The position numbers were made by a program, and so were the translations under genes. From Toxotes chatareus (Eukaryota > Chordata > Actinopteri > Toxotidae), in contig CM028900.1 in assembly GCA_016801885.1 (NCBI GenBank), forward strand, positions 5,859,501 through 5,923,500: a DNA stretch of 64,000 bases, given 5' to 3'. The notes beneath the pieces were generated by a model. That model was given only the letters and a program-made list of their open reading frames with translations. It was not told the origin of the DNA and searched no databases. Position 1 is the stretch's first letter, and each line of letters opens with the position of its first letter. Shown here piece after piece: positions 12,801 to 24,800 of this stretch.

Positions 12801-15800
12801 AAAAATTTTTTCTGACTTTTTTGGGCGATTTTGACGCCTTACTATACTATGACGTTTTTTATGACATTTTGAGGTCAAAAAAATTTTTGACTTTTTTGGG
12901 CCGATTTTGATTTTTACTATACTATTACTATACTATGGCGTTTTTTATGACATTTTGAGGTCAAAAAATTTTGACTTTTTGAGGTCAAAAATTTTTTTGA
13001 CTTTTTTGACGATTTGACGCTTATACTATACTATAGCGTTTTTTATGACATTTTGAGGTCAAAAAATTTTTGACTTTTTTGGCCGATTTTGACGCCTTAC
13101 TATACTATGACGTTTTTTATGACATTTTGAGGTCAAAAAAATTTTTTGACTTTTTTGGCCGATTTTGACGCCTTACTATACTATATGGCGTTTTTTATGA
13201 CATTTTGAGGTCAAATTTTTTTTTTTTTGACTTTTTTATGGCGTTTTTTTTTATGACGATTTTGACGCGATTTTACTATACTATACTATGACGTTTTTTT
13301 ATGACATTTTGAGGTCAAAAATTTTTTGACTTTTTTGGGCCGATTTTGACGCCTTACTATACTATGACGTTTTTTTTATGACATTTTGAGGTCAAAATTT
13401 TTTTTGACTTTTTGGGCCGATTTTGACGCGCTTTACTATACTATGACGTTTTTTATGACATTTTGAGGTCAAAAATTTTTTTGACTTTTTTGGCCGATTT
13501 TGACGCTTTTACTATACTATGACGTTTTTTATGACATTTTGAGGTCAAAAATTTTTTTGACTTTTTTGGGCCGATTTTGACGCCTTACTATACTATAGCG
13601 TTTTTTATGACATTTTGAGGTCAAAATTTTTTTGACTTTTTGGCCGATTTTGACGCCTTCTTTACTATACTATGACGTTTTTTATGACATTTTGAGGTCA
13701 AAATTTTTTTGACTTTTTGGGCCGATTTTGACGCCTTACTATACTATACTATGACATTTTTTATGACATTTTGAGGTCAAAATTTTTTTGATTTTTTTGA
13801 CTTTTTGGCCGATTTTGACGCCTTTACTATACTATGGCGTTTTTTATGACATTTTGAGGTCAAATGGCGTTTTTTTTTTGACTTTTTTTGGGCCGATTTT
13901 GACGCCTTACTATATACTATGACGTTTTTTATGACATTTTGAGGTCAAAATTTTTTTGACTTTTTGGGCCCGATTTTGACGCCTTTACTATACTATGACG
14001 TTTTTTATGACATTTTGAGGTCAAAATTTTTTTGACTTTTTTGGGCCGATTTTGACGCCTTACTATACTATACTATGCGTTTTTTATGACATTTTGAGGT
14101 CAAAAATTTTTTTTGACTTTTTTGGGCCGATTTTGACGCCTTACTATACTATAGCGTTTTTTATGACATTTTGAGGTCAAAATTTTTTGACTTTTTGGCC
14201 GATTTTGACGCCTTACTATACTATGACGCGTTTTTTATGACATTTTGAGGTCAAAATTTTTTTGACTTTTTTGGCCGATTTTGACGCCTTACTATACTAT
14301 GACGTTTTTTATGACATTTTGAGGTCAAAAAATTTTTTGACTTTTTTGGGCCGATTTTGACGCCTTACTATACTATGACGTTTTTTATGACATTTTGAGG
14401 TCAAAAATTTTTTTGACTTTTTTGGGCCGATTTTGACGCGCCTTACTATACTATGGCGTTTTTTATGACATTTTGAGGTCAAAAAATTTTTTTTTTTTTT
14501 TTGGGCGATTTTGACGCCTTACTATACTATGAGCGTTTTTTATGACATTTTGAGGTCAAAATTTTTTTGACTTTTTTGGGCCGATTTGACGCCTTTACTA
14601 TACTATGACGTTTTTTATGACATTTTGAGGTCAAAATAATTTTGACTTTTTTGGCCGATTTTGACGCCTTACTATACTATGACGTTTTTATGACATTTTG
14701 AGGTCAAAATTTTTTGACTTTTTGGGCCGATTTTGACGCCTTACTATACTATGACGTTTTTTATGACATTTTGAGGTCAAAATTTTTTTTTGACTTTTTT
14801 GGGCCGATTTTGACGCCTTACTATACTATGACGTTTTTTATGACATTTTGAGGTCAAAAATTTTTTGACTTTTGGGCCGATTTTGACGCCTCTTACTATA
14901 CTATGACGTTTTTTATGACATTTTGAGGTCAAAAATTTTTTGACTTTTTTTGGCCGATTTTGACGCCTTACTATACTATGCGTTTTTTTATGACATTTTG
15001 AGGTCAAAAAAATTTTTTGACTTTTTGGGCCGATTTTGACGCCTTACTACTACTATGACGGTTTTTATGACATTTTGAGGTCAAAAATTTTTTTGACTTT
15101 TTTGGGCCGATTTTGACGCCTTACTATACTATGGCGTTTTTTATGACATTTTGAGGTCAAAAAAAATTTTTTGACTTTTTTGGGCGATTTTGACGCCTTA
15201 CTATACTATACTATATTTTTTTTATGACATTTTGAGGTCAAAAAATTTTTTTGACTTTTTTGGGCCGATTTTGACGCCTTACTATACTATGGCGTTTTTT
15301 ATGACATTTTGAGGTCAAAAATTTTTTTGACTTTTTTGGGCGATTTTGACGCCTTACTATACTACTGAGCGTTTTTTTTATGACATTTTGAGGTCAAAAT
15401 TTTTTTGACTTTTTTGGGGCGATTTTGACGCCTTACTATACTATAGCGTTTTTTATGACATTTTGAGGTCAAAAATTTTTGACTTTTTTGGGCCGATTTT
15501 GACGCCTTACTATACTATGACGTTTTTTATGACATTTTGAGGTCAAAAAATTTTTTTGACTTTTTTGGGCCGATTTTGACGCCTTACTATACTATGACGT
15601 TTTATATGACATTTTGAGGTCAAAAAATTTTTTTGACTTTTTTGGGCGATTTTGACGCCTTACTATACTATGGCGTTTTTTATGACATTTTGAGGTCAAA
15701 AAAATTTTTGACTTTTTTTGGGCGATTTTGACGCCTTACTATACTATATATGCGTTTTTTTTATGACATTTTGAGGTCAAAAAATTTTTGACTTTTTTGG

Positions 15801-18800
15801 CCGATTTTGACGCCTTTACTATACTATGACGTTTTTTATGACATTTTGAGGTCAAAAATTTTTTTGACTTTTTTGGCCGATTTTGACGCTTACTATACTA
15901 CTATGGCGTTTTTTTATGACATTTGAGGTCAAAAAAATTTTTGACTTTTTGGCCGATTTTGACGCCTTACTATACTATATGCGTTTTTATGACATTTTGA
16001 GGTCAAAAAATTTTTGACTTTTTTGGCCTTTTACGATTTTGACGTTTTTACTATATTATGACGTTTTTTATGACATTTTGAGGTCAAGCGTTTTTTTTGA
16101 GGTCAAATTTTTTTTGACTTTTTTGGCCGATTTTGACGCCTTACTATACTATGGCGTTTTTTTATGACATTTTGAGGTCAAAAAATTTTTTTGACTTTTT
16201 TGGGCCGATTTTGACGCCTTACTATACTATAACGTTTTTTATGACATTTTGAGGTCAAAAAATTTTTTGACTTTTTTTGGCCGATTTTGACGCCTTTACT
16301 ATACTATGACGTTTTTTATGACATTTTGAGGTCAAAAATTTTTTGACTTTTTTTTGGCCGATTTTGACGCCTTACTATACTATGACGTTTTTTATGACAT
16401 TTTGAGGTAACAAAAAAATTTTTTGACTTTTTTGGGCCGATTTTGACGCCTTACTATACTATGACGTTTTTATGACATTTTGAGGTCAAAAATTTTTTGA
16501 CTTTTTTGGCCGATTTTGACGCGCCTTACTATACTATGACGTTTTTTATGACATTTTGAGGTCAAAAATTTTTTGACTTTTTTGGGCGATTTTGACGCCT
16601 TTACTATACTATAGCGTTTTTTTATGACATTTTGAGGTCTAATGGCGTTTTTTTTTTTGACTTTTGGGCCGATTTTGACGCCTTACTATACTATGACGTT
16701 TTTTATGACATTTTGAGGTCAAAAAATTTTTTGACTTTTTTTGGCCGATTTTGACGCTTTACTATACTATGACGTTTTTTATGACATTTTGAGGTCAAAA
16801 TTTTTTGACTTTTTTTGGCCGATTTTGACGCCTTACTATACTATGACGTTTTTTTATGACATTTTGAGGTCAAAAAAATTTTGACTTTTTTAAGCCGATT
16901 TTGACGCCTTACTATACTATGACGTTTTTTATGACATTTTGAGGTCAAAAAAATTTTTTTGACTTTTTGCCGATTTTGACGCCTTACTATACTATGGCGT
17001 TTTTATGACATTTTGAGGTCAAAAATTTTTTTGACTTTTTTGGCCGATTTTGACTATACTATACTTTACTATACTATGACGTTTTTTATGACATTTTGAG
17101 GTCAAAATTTTTTTGACATTTTTTTGGGCCGATTTTGACGACGCCTTACTATACTATGACGTTTTTTATGACATTTTGAGGTCAAAAAATTTTTTTGACT
17201 TTTTTGGGCCGATTTTGACGCCTTACTATACTATGACGTTTTTTATGACATTTTGAGGTCAAAAAAATTTTTGACTTTTTTTCGGCCGATTTTGACGCCT
17301 TACTATACTATGACGTTTTTTATGACATTTTGAGGTCAAAATTTTTTTTGACTTTTTGGGCCGATTTTGACGCCTTACTATACTATGACGTTTTTTATGA
17401 CATTTTGAGGTCAAAAAATTTTTTTGACTTTTTTTGGGCCGATTTTGACGCCTTACTATACTATGACGTTTTTTTATGACATTTTGAGGTCAAAATTTTT
17501 TGACTTTTTGGGCGATTTTTTTTACTATACTATAGCGTTTTTTTTGACATTTTGAGGTCGACTTTTTGGATTTTGACTTTACTATACTATGACGTTTTTT
17601 ATGACATTTTGAGGTCAAAATTTTTTTTTTTGACTTTTTTGGCCGATTTTGACGCCTTACTATACTATAGCGTTTTTATGACATTTTGAGGTCAAAATTT
17701 TTTTGACTTTTTGGGCGATTTTGACGCTTTACTATACTATGGCGTTTTTTATGACATTTTGAGGTCAAAAATTTTTTTGACTTTTTTTTGGGCCGATTTT
17801 GACGCCTTACTATACTATGACGTTTTTTATGACATTTTGAGGTCAAAAATTTTTTTGACTTTTTTGGGCCGATTTTGACGCCTTTACTATACTATAGCGT
17901 TTTTTTTTTTATGACATTTTGAGGTCAAAAATTTTTTGACTTTTTTTGGGCGATTTTGACGCCTTACTATACTATGACGTTTTTTATGACATTTTGAGCT
18001 CAAAATTTTTTTGACTTTTTTTGGGCAATTTTGACGCCTTACTATACTATGACGTTTTTTTATGACATTTTGAGGTCAAAAATTTTTTTGACTTTTTTTG
18101 GGCGATTTTGACGCCTTACTATACTATACTATGACGTTTTTTATGACATTTTGAGGTCAAAAATTTTTTTGACTTTTTGGGCCGATTTTGCGCCTTACTA
18201 TACTATGGCGTTTTTTTATGACATTTTGAGGTCAAAAATTTTTTGGGCCGATTTTGACGCCTTACTATACTATGACGTTTTTTATGACATTTTGAGGTCA
18301 AAAATTTTTTTTGACTTTTTTGGGCCGATTTTGACGCCTTACTATACTATGACGTTTTTTATGACATTTTGAGGTCAAAAAAATTTCTGACTTTTTTGGG
18401 CGATTTACTATACTTACTATACTATGACGTTTTTTATGACATTTTGAGGTCAAAAAAATTTCTGACTTTTTTGGGCCGATTTTGACGCCTTACTATACTA
18501 TGACGTTTTTTATGACATTTTGAGGTCAAAAAAATTTCTGACTTTTTTGGGCCGATTTTGACGCCTTACTATACTATGACGTTTTTTATGACATTTTGAG
18601 GTCAAAAAAATTTTTGACTTTTTTGGGCCGATTTTGACGCCTTACTATACTATGACGTTTTTTATGACATTTTGAGGTCAAAAAACTTTTTTTTTCTGAC
18701 TTTTTTGGCCGATTTTGAGGTCGCCTTTACTATACTATGACTATACTTTTTTATGACATTTTGAGGTCAAAAATTTCTGACTTTTTCGGCCGATTTTGAC

Positions 18801-21800
18801 GCTTACTATACTATGACGTTTTTTATGACATTTTGAGGTCAAAAATTTTGACTTTTTTTGGGCGATTTTGACGCCTTACTATACTATGACGTTTTTTATG
18901 ACATTTTGAGGTCAAAAAAATTTTTTGACTTTTTTGGGCCGATTTTGACGCCTTACTATACTATGACGTTTTTTATGACATTTTGAGGTCAAAATTTTTT
19001 TGACTTTTTTGGGCCGATTTTGACGCCTTACTATACTATGACGTTTTTTTATGACATTTTGAGGTCAAAATTTTTTTTGACTTTTTTGGGCGATTTTGAC
19101 GCCTTACTATACTATGACGTTTTTTATGACATTTTGAGGTCAAAAATTTTTTTGACTTTTTGGGCGATTTTGACGCCGCCTTACTATACTATGACGTTTT
19201 TATGACATTTTGAGGTCAAAATTTTTTTGACTTTTTTTGGGCCGATTTTGACGCCTTTACTATACTATGACGTTTTTTATGACATTTTGAGGTCAAAAAA
19301 TGTTTTGACTTTTTTTGGACGATTTTGACGCCTTACTATACTATGACGTTTTTTTATGACATTTTGAGGTCAAAAAATTTTTTTGACTTTTTTTGGGCGA
19401 TTTTGACGCCTTTTACTATACTATGACGTTTTTTATGACATTTTGAGGTCAAAAATTTTTGACTTTTTTGGGCGATTTTGACGCCTTACTATACTATGAC
19501 GCGTTTTTTATGACATTTTGAGGTCAAAAATTTTTTTGACTTTTTTGGGCGATTTTGACGCTTTTTACTATACTATGACGTTTTTTATGACATTTTGAGG
19601 TCAAAAAAATTTTTGACTTTTTTTTGGCCGATTTTGACGCCTTACTATACTATGACGTTTTTTATGACATTTTGAGGTCAAAAAATTTTTTTGACTTTTT
19701 TGGCCGATTTTGACGCCTTACTATACTATGACGTTTTTTATGACATTTTGAGGTCAAAAATTTTTTGACTTTTTGGGCCGATTTTGACGCCTTACTATAC
19801 TATGACGTTTTTTATGACATTTTGAGGTCAAAAATTTTTTTGACTTTTTTGGGCCGATTTTGACGCCTTACTATACTATGACGTTTTTTATGACATTTTG
19901 AGGTCAAAATTTTTTTGACTTTTTTTGGCCGATTTTGACGCCTTACTATACTATGACGTTTTTATGACATTTTGAGGTCAAAATTTTTTTGACTTTTTTT
20001 GGCCGATTTTGACGCCTTACTATACTATGACGTTTTTTATGACATTTTGAGGTCAAAATTTTTTTGACTTTTTTGGCCGATTTTGACGCCTTACTATACT
20101 ATGACGTTTTTTATGACATTTTGAGGTCAAAATTTTTTTGACTTTTTGGCGCCGATTTTGACGCCTTACTATACATTTATGACAAAATTTTTTTTTTTGA
20201 CATTTTGAGCGTCAAAATTTTTTTTGACTTTGATGATTTTGACGATTTTGACGCCTTTGACTATTTTTTGACGATTTTGACGCCTTACTATACTATGACG
20301 TTTTTTGACATTTTGAGGTCAAAATTTTTTGACTTTTTTCAGCGATTTTGACGCCTTACTATACTATGACGTTTTTTATGACATTTTGAGGTCAAAATTT
20401 TTTTGACTTTTTGGCCGATTTTGACGCATTTTTACTATACTATACTACGCGTTTTTATGACATTTTGAGGTCAAAAATTTTTTGACTTTTTGGGCCGATT
20501 TTGACTATACTATTTTTTTACTTTAGGTCTAAATTTTTTTTTTTTTGACATTTTGAGGTCATATACTAATTTTTTTTATGACTTTTTGGGTCGATTTTTT
20601 TTGACTTTTGGGCCGATTTTGGCCTTACTATACTATAGCGTTTTTTATGACATTTTGAGGTCAAAATAATTTTTGACTTTTTTTTTCGGCCGATTTTCAT
20701 TTTCACTTTACTATACTATGCGTTTTTTTGACATTTTGAGGTCAAAAATTTTTATGACTTTTTTGGGCCGATTTTGACGCCTTACTATACTATGACGTTT
20801 TTTATGACATTTTGAGGTCAAAATTTTTTCGACTTTTTTGGGCCGATTTTGACGCCTTACTATACTATGACGTTTTTTATGACATTTTGAGGTCAAAAAT
20901 TTTTTCGACTTTTTTGGTCCGATTTTGACGCCTTGCTATACTATGACGTTTTTTATGACATTTTGAGGTCAAAATTTTTTTTGACTTTTTCGGCCGATTT
21001 TGACGCCTTACTATACTATGACGTTTTTTATGACATTTTGAGGTCAAAATTTTTTTTGACTTTTTTGGGCCGATTTTGACGCCTTACTATACTATGACGT
21101 TTTTTATGACATTTTGAGGTCAAAATAATTTTTGACTTTTTTTGGCCGATTTTGACGCCTTACTATACTATGACGTTTTTTATGGCATTTTGAGGTCAAA
21201 AATTTTTTTGACTTTATTGGGCCGATTTTGACGCCTTACTATACTATGACATTTTTTATGACATTTTGAGGTCAAAAATGTTTTCGACTTTTTTGGGCCG
21301 ATTTTGACGCCTTACTATACTATGATGTTTTTTTTGACATTTTGAGGTAAAAAATTTTTTTGACTTTTTTGGGCCGATTTTGACGCCTTACTATACTATG
21401 ATGTTTTTTATGACATTTTGAGGTCAAAAAATTTTTTGACTTTTTTCGGCCGATTTTGACGCCTTACTATATTATGATGTTTTTTGACATTTTGAGGTCA
21501 AAATGTTTTTTGACTTTGTTCGGCCGATTTTGACGCCTTACTATACTATGACGTTTTTTATGACATTTTGAGGTCAAAATTTTTTTTGACTTTTTTCGGC
21601 CGATTTTGACGACTTACTATACTATGACCATTTTTATGACATTTTAACTTTTTCCTGAACGGCGGCGTCTCATTACTCAGCATCACATTGAGGCACGCCT
21701 CCGTTCAGGAAATCCATTCCACATTTTGCAGCCAGTTAGCAGATCAGCCAGCAGGGAATCACTTGTGGAGTCATTTCTTCAGACAACATTAAAGCCCAGA

Positions 21801-24800
21801 AATGGGTCATGGATCGAAATCTCCGCAGGTTGGATCGGAAATTTGCGTTCCATGAATTATGTTGGTATCGGAACCCGATACCGATATTGGATCGGATCGG
21901 CCCCATCCCTAGTTCAACATTTTGGGAAACGTGTACGTCTGCTTACTTGCTGAATGTTAGATGAGAAGAATGAGTAAGTTTAACCTAAATACATATTCCT
22001 TAAATATGTCCAAACTTAAGCACATTTCACAACTGAATGCTGGTTCTTAGAACATTTATAAACCCTCCTGAGCTCCCAAAGATCTTTTCTGACTTTGAAA
22101 AGAAAAAACTATCATCTATTTCAGCTTCTATTTATACTGCTTTCTAAGATTTCCACAAGCTACATGAAGGTGTTTTTGCAGAGATTAGGGATGTTTAATT
22201 TATCAGCTCCAAAAACAGCAGCCTCCCCGTGTTGACGAACAGATTCCAACACTTCTGAAGGTCTTGCCATCGTTCCTGTTAGAAGCATTAACATCGTACT
22301 CACCAGTGTCACTGCTGTGATCTGGAAACGTGACAAAATTGCTGAAAAGGTACTGTTATGGATCAAGAAACACAAGCAGTCAGACAGGTTGGTAACAAGG
22401 GAACAACAACACAGGTTGTTTACCTACCAGCTTCTCATTCAAACTTTGTGAATAAGTTTCTAAGTAATTGTAGTTGTGCGGAGTTTTCCTGTGCCCTGAG
22501 GAATTATTACCAACATCTCTGGTGTCCTCACTTTCAGAAATACCTCTAAATAAAGTGTAGATAACATATAAGGATAAGCTGTTGCTTTGTAAACAATCTG
22601 ATCGTCTGACTACTCGTGTTTCTTCATCTGTCTTTGCCACAACGTCACCATGTTCCCAGATCCCAACAGTTAACCTTTAGGAGATGTTATTGTTATTGTT
22701 ATTTCTGGCAGAAATGTGGGCCAGAGCAGTAAATATAACAGACTGCATTACATGTTCGACTGCAACAAAGCATGCTAGGGTGTTTTCATTAATCCACTTA
22801 TTGCCAGTTTCCTGTTACCATCAGTGTCTAAATAACTAAATCAAAAGAGTTCAGCCTGGTGGATCTTTACCGCTCCGTTCCAGCTGTTATCAGTTGACAC
22901 TTAACACTTCCTTCACAAGTCATAAAACACAACTCAACAAGGAAGGTGTGTATGTGTTATGGAGCAGACTGTATGTCAGTGTTTCCCTCCACAGTTCAGA
23001 GTCTTCTTGGAATCGGTCCTGATCAGCTCTTATCACTCTGCTGTCTGTCACTTGGCGTATCAGTGGTGAAGACAAAGCTCTGGACTGTGTTAACTGTTCA
23101 TGGCCCTTCCCATGCCAACAAGCAGCAGGCTCAGTCACGCTGCTCAGGGAGTGCACATTTGTCCTTCTATACTTGTGAGGGCCCTCATCACATAATGCCT
23201 TCACTAAACCTTAAAGGCTCAGTTTAACAAGGTTACTAAAACATGTATTAATATGCAGATGGTTTTAGTTGTATTTGAGAACTTTTTACATATCTGCCTC
23301 GGAGAGATCTACCTGCACAGAATTTCATCTGTGAAACTCAAAACATGAAAAAAAAAAGAGGATATTTAAAAAAACAATCCAACAGCAGAATCTTCCAGGC
23401 ACAGAGTCTCTGTTTCTCTGGATGAACCACAGGCCTCATCACAACTTGTTCTGTGGATTATACACATTAACCAGGACACGGAAAAGTCAAATTTCAAGTC
23501 TGAAAAGTCTGTTTTTTTTTCTTCTATGCTGCGAGTGCCAGAAATAAAATCAGGGCAGAAATCTCAGAGGCAGATATTTGAAAACCTGGTCAAACAAAAT
23601 TAAGAAACGGACGTGAGAAATACTGCATGTCTGCATGTCTTTTTTTTTTTTTTTTTCTAATTAAATGATTCAGCTGATCAAAAAAGCCCCTTTGAAGAAG
23701 CCAGGATTGACTTCACACTCAGGGACTCCAAGTTAAAATGCTCACAAATTTAGAAGTCCATGAGCAAACAGTTAATGTGAGCATATCATAAAAACATACT
23801 CAACCTGAGAGCCAGGAATGAAAATTTTAACTCACACAATTACCAACATCACATCTGAAGATGTTTGAAACATGTTTCATTCAGGACAATTACAAACATC
23901 GCTAAATATGAATACTTGTGACGGCACATTCAAGATGATACGACACTAGATGACGTTAACTCTAGTAGCATTATTGATCATATAAATACATCATGTCACA
24001 ATGTTTCCTGTCGTAATATTTTCCTAGCAAGATGATTAGACATAGGAATCCTGTGCTGCATCTGTCTGTGGTTATAACTTATTTCTCTTACCGACACTAA
24101 AAAGCTGCTTTCCTGACAGAAAACATCAAAATGTGAAACTTCATCTGTCAAAATCCATTGTCTGATTATCTGGTTATTATACATGTATTGAAATATGTAT
24201 ATACACAGACTAATTATTAAAGCTTTGTAAACACAACTGTTTCACTGTGTATTACTCAATGTAAATAAATTAAATTTGCGTATTATCGATTTAACTCTAA
24301 CATCCACATACATACTAAGATAGAATCATAGCAGCAAGGACAACAGAAATGAGACAAAGGAGGTATTTCTCTTGCTACTTTAGATGAATATAATCAGTGA
24401 CGGCTACGCAACTTTACCAGGATCATATCTCCGGAGTTCAGCAAAGTCCAGTAACATAACCGAAAGAATATGTACTTGCTGGTTGGTCATGTGACAGGAC
24501 GTGCCTTTTTTGTCTTACTTTTGCCACTGAATCAAGTCTTATCAGATCAAATAAAACCCCCAAATCAGCCATAAAACCCCAAAATCAGCCACATTTACAA
24601 TTGATGGCTGACCCAGAGTTAATTAAATAAGTAAATGTTCAAATTTATTGAAAGTGTCTGTACCTCTTGGTAGCGCTCTCCTGGAAGGGATAGATGACCT
24701 GTCCATTCTGGCAGAGCTCGCAGATGAAGCCTTTTTCTCGACACAAACTGCAGCTGAAAACATGGGAGCTGGCAAACTTGATCACCTTGGACAGGAAGGG

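Larger units (their letters stand above)
7675..21645 (+). repeat. Satellite-like tandem array, about 76-bp unit, roughly 180 copies
   Basis: A continuous head-to-tail array fills most of the intron between plekhm3 exons 6 and 7. In plus sense each unit reads TTTTGACGCCTTACTATACT, then ATGACG, T6, ATGACATTTTGAGGTCAAAA, T6-8, GACT6, GGGCCGA, about 76 bp in all. Differences between units are mostly homopolymer length changes and small deletions, with variants such as CGGCCGA, GGGCGA, TATGGCG and TATAGCG. The left edge is degenerate, and the right end stops abruptly at a hairpin. Short lysine/arginine-rich reading frames in it are a by-product of units whose length is a multiple of three, not genes. 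The copy number is estimated from span divided by unit length. Confidence 0.97.

Noticed and set aside
8701..20896. Lysine/arginine-rich repeated reading frames on the minus strand (HKKRHSIVRRQNRPKK type) and Phe-rich ones on the plus strand within the satellite
   Set aside because: They appear only where neighbouring units happen to be multiples of three in length, break at each indel, and have no gene context. They are translation by-products of the repeat.
7675..21645. CRISPR-like array
   Set aside because: Repeats are contiguous with no unique spacers, the unit is too long and the host is a vertebrate.
7551..21913. One single giant hAT element with the satellite as its interior
   Set aside because: The two termini share only about 10 bp of hAT-type end sequence, their subterminal sequences differ, and the flanking 8-bp sequences do not match as a target duplication. 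Two separate fragments are the simpler reading.
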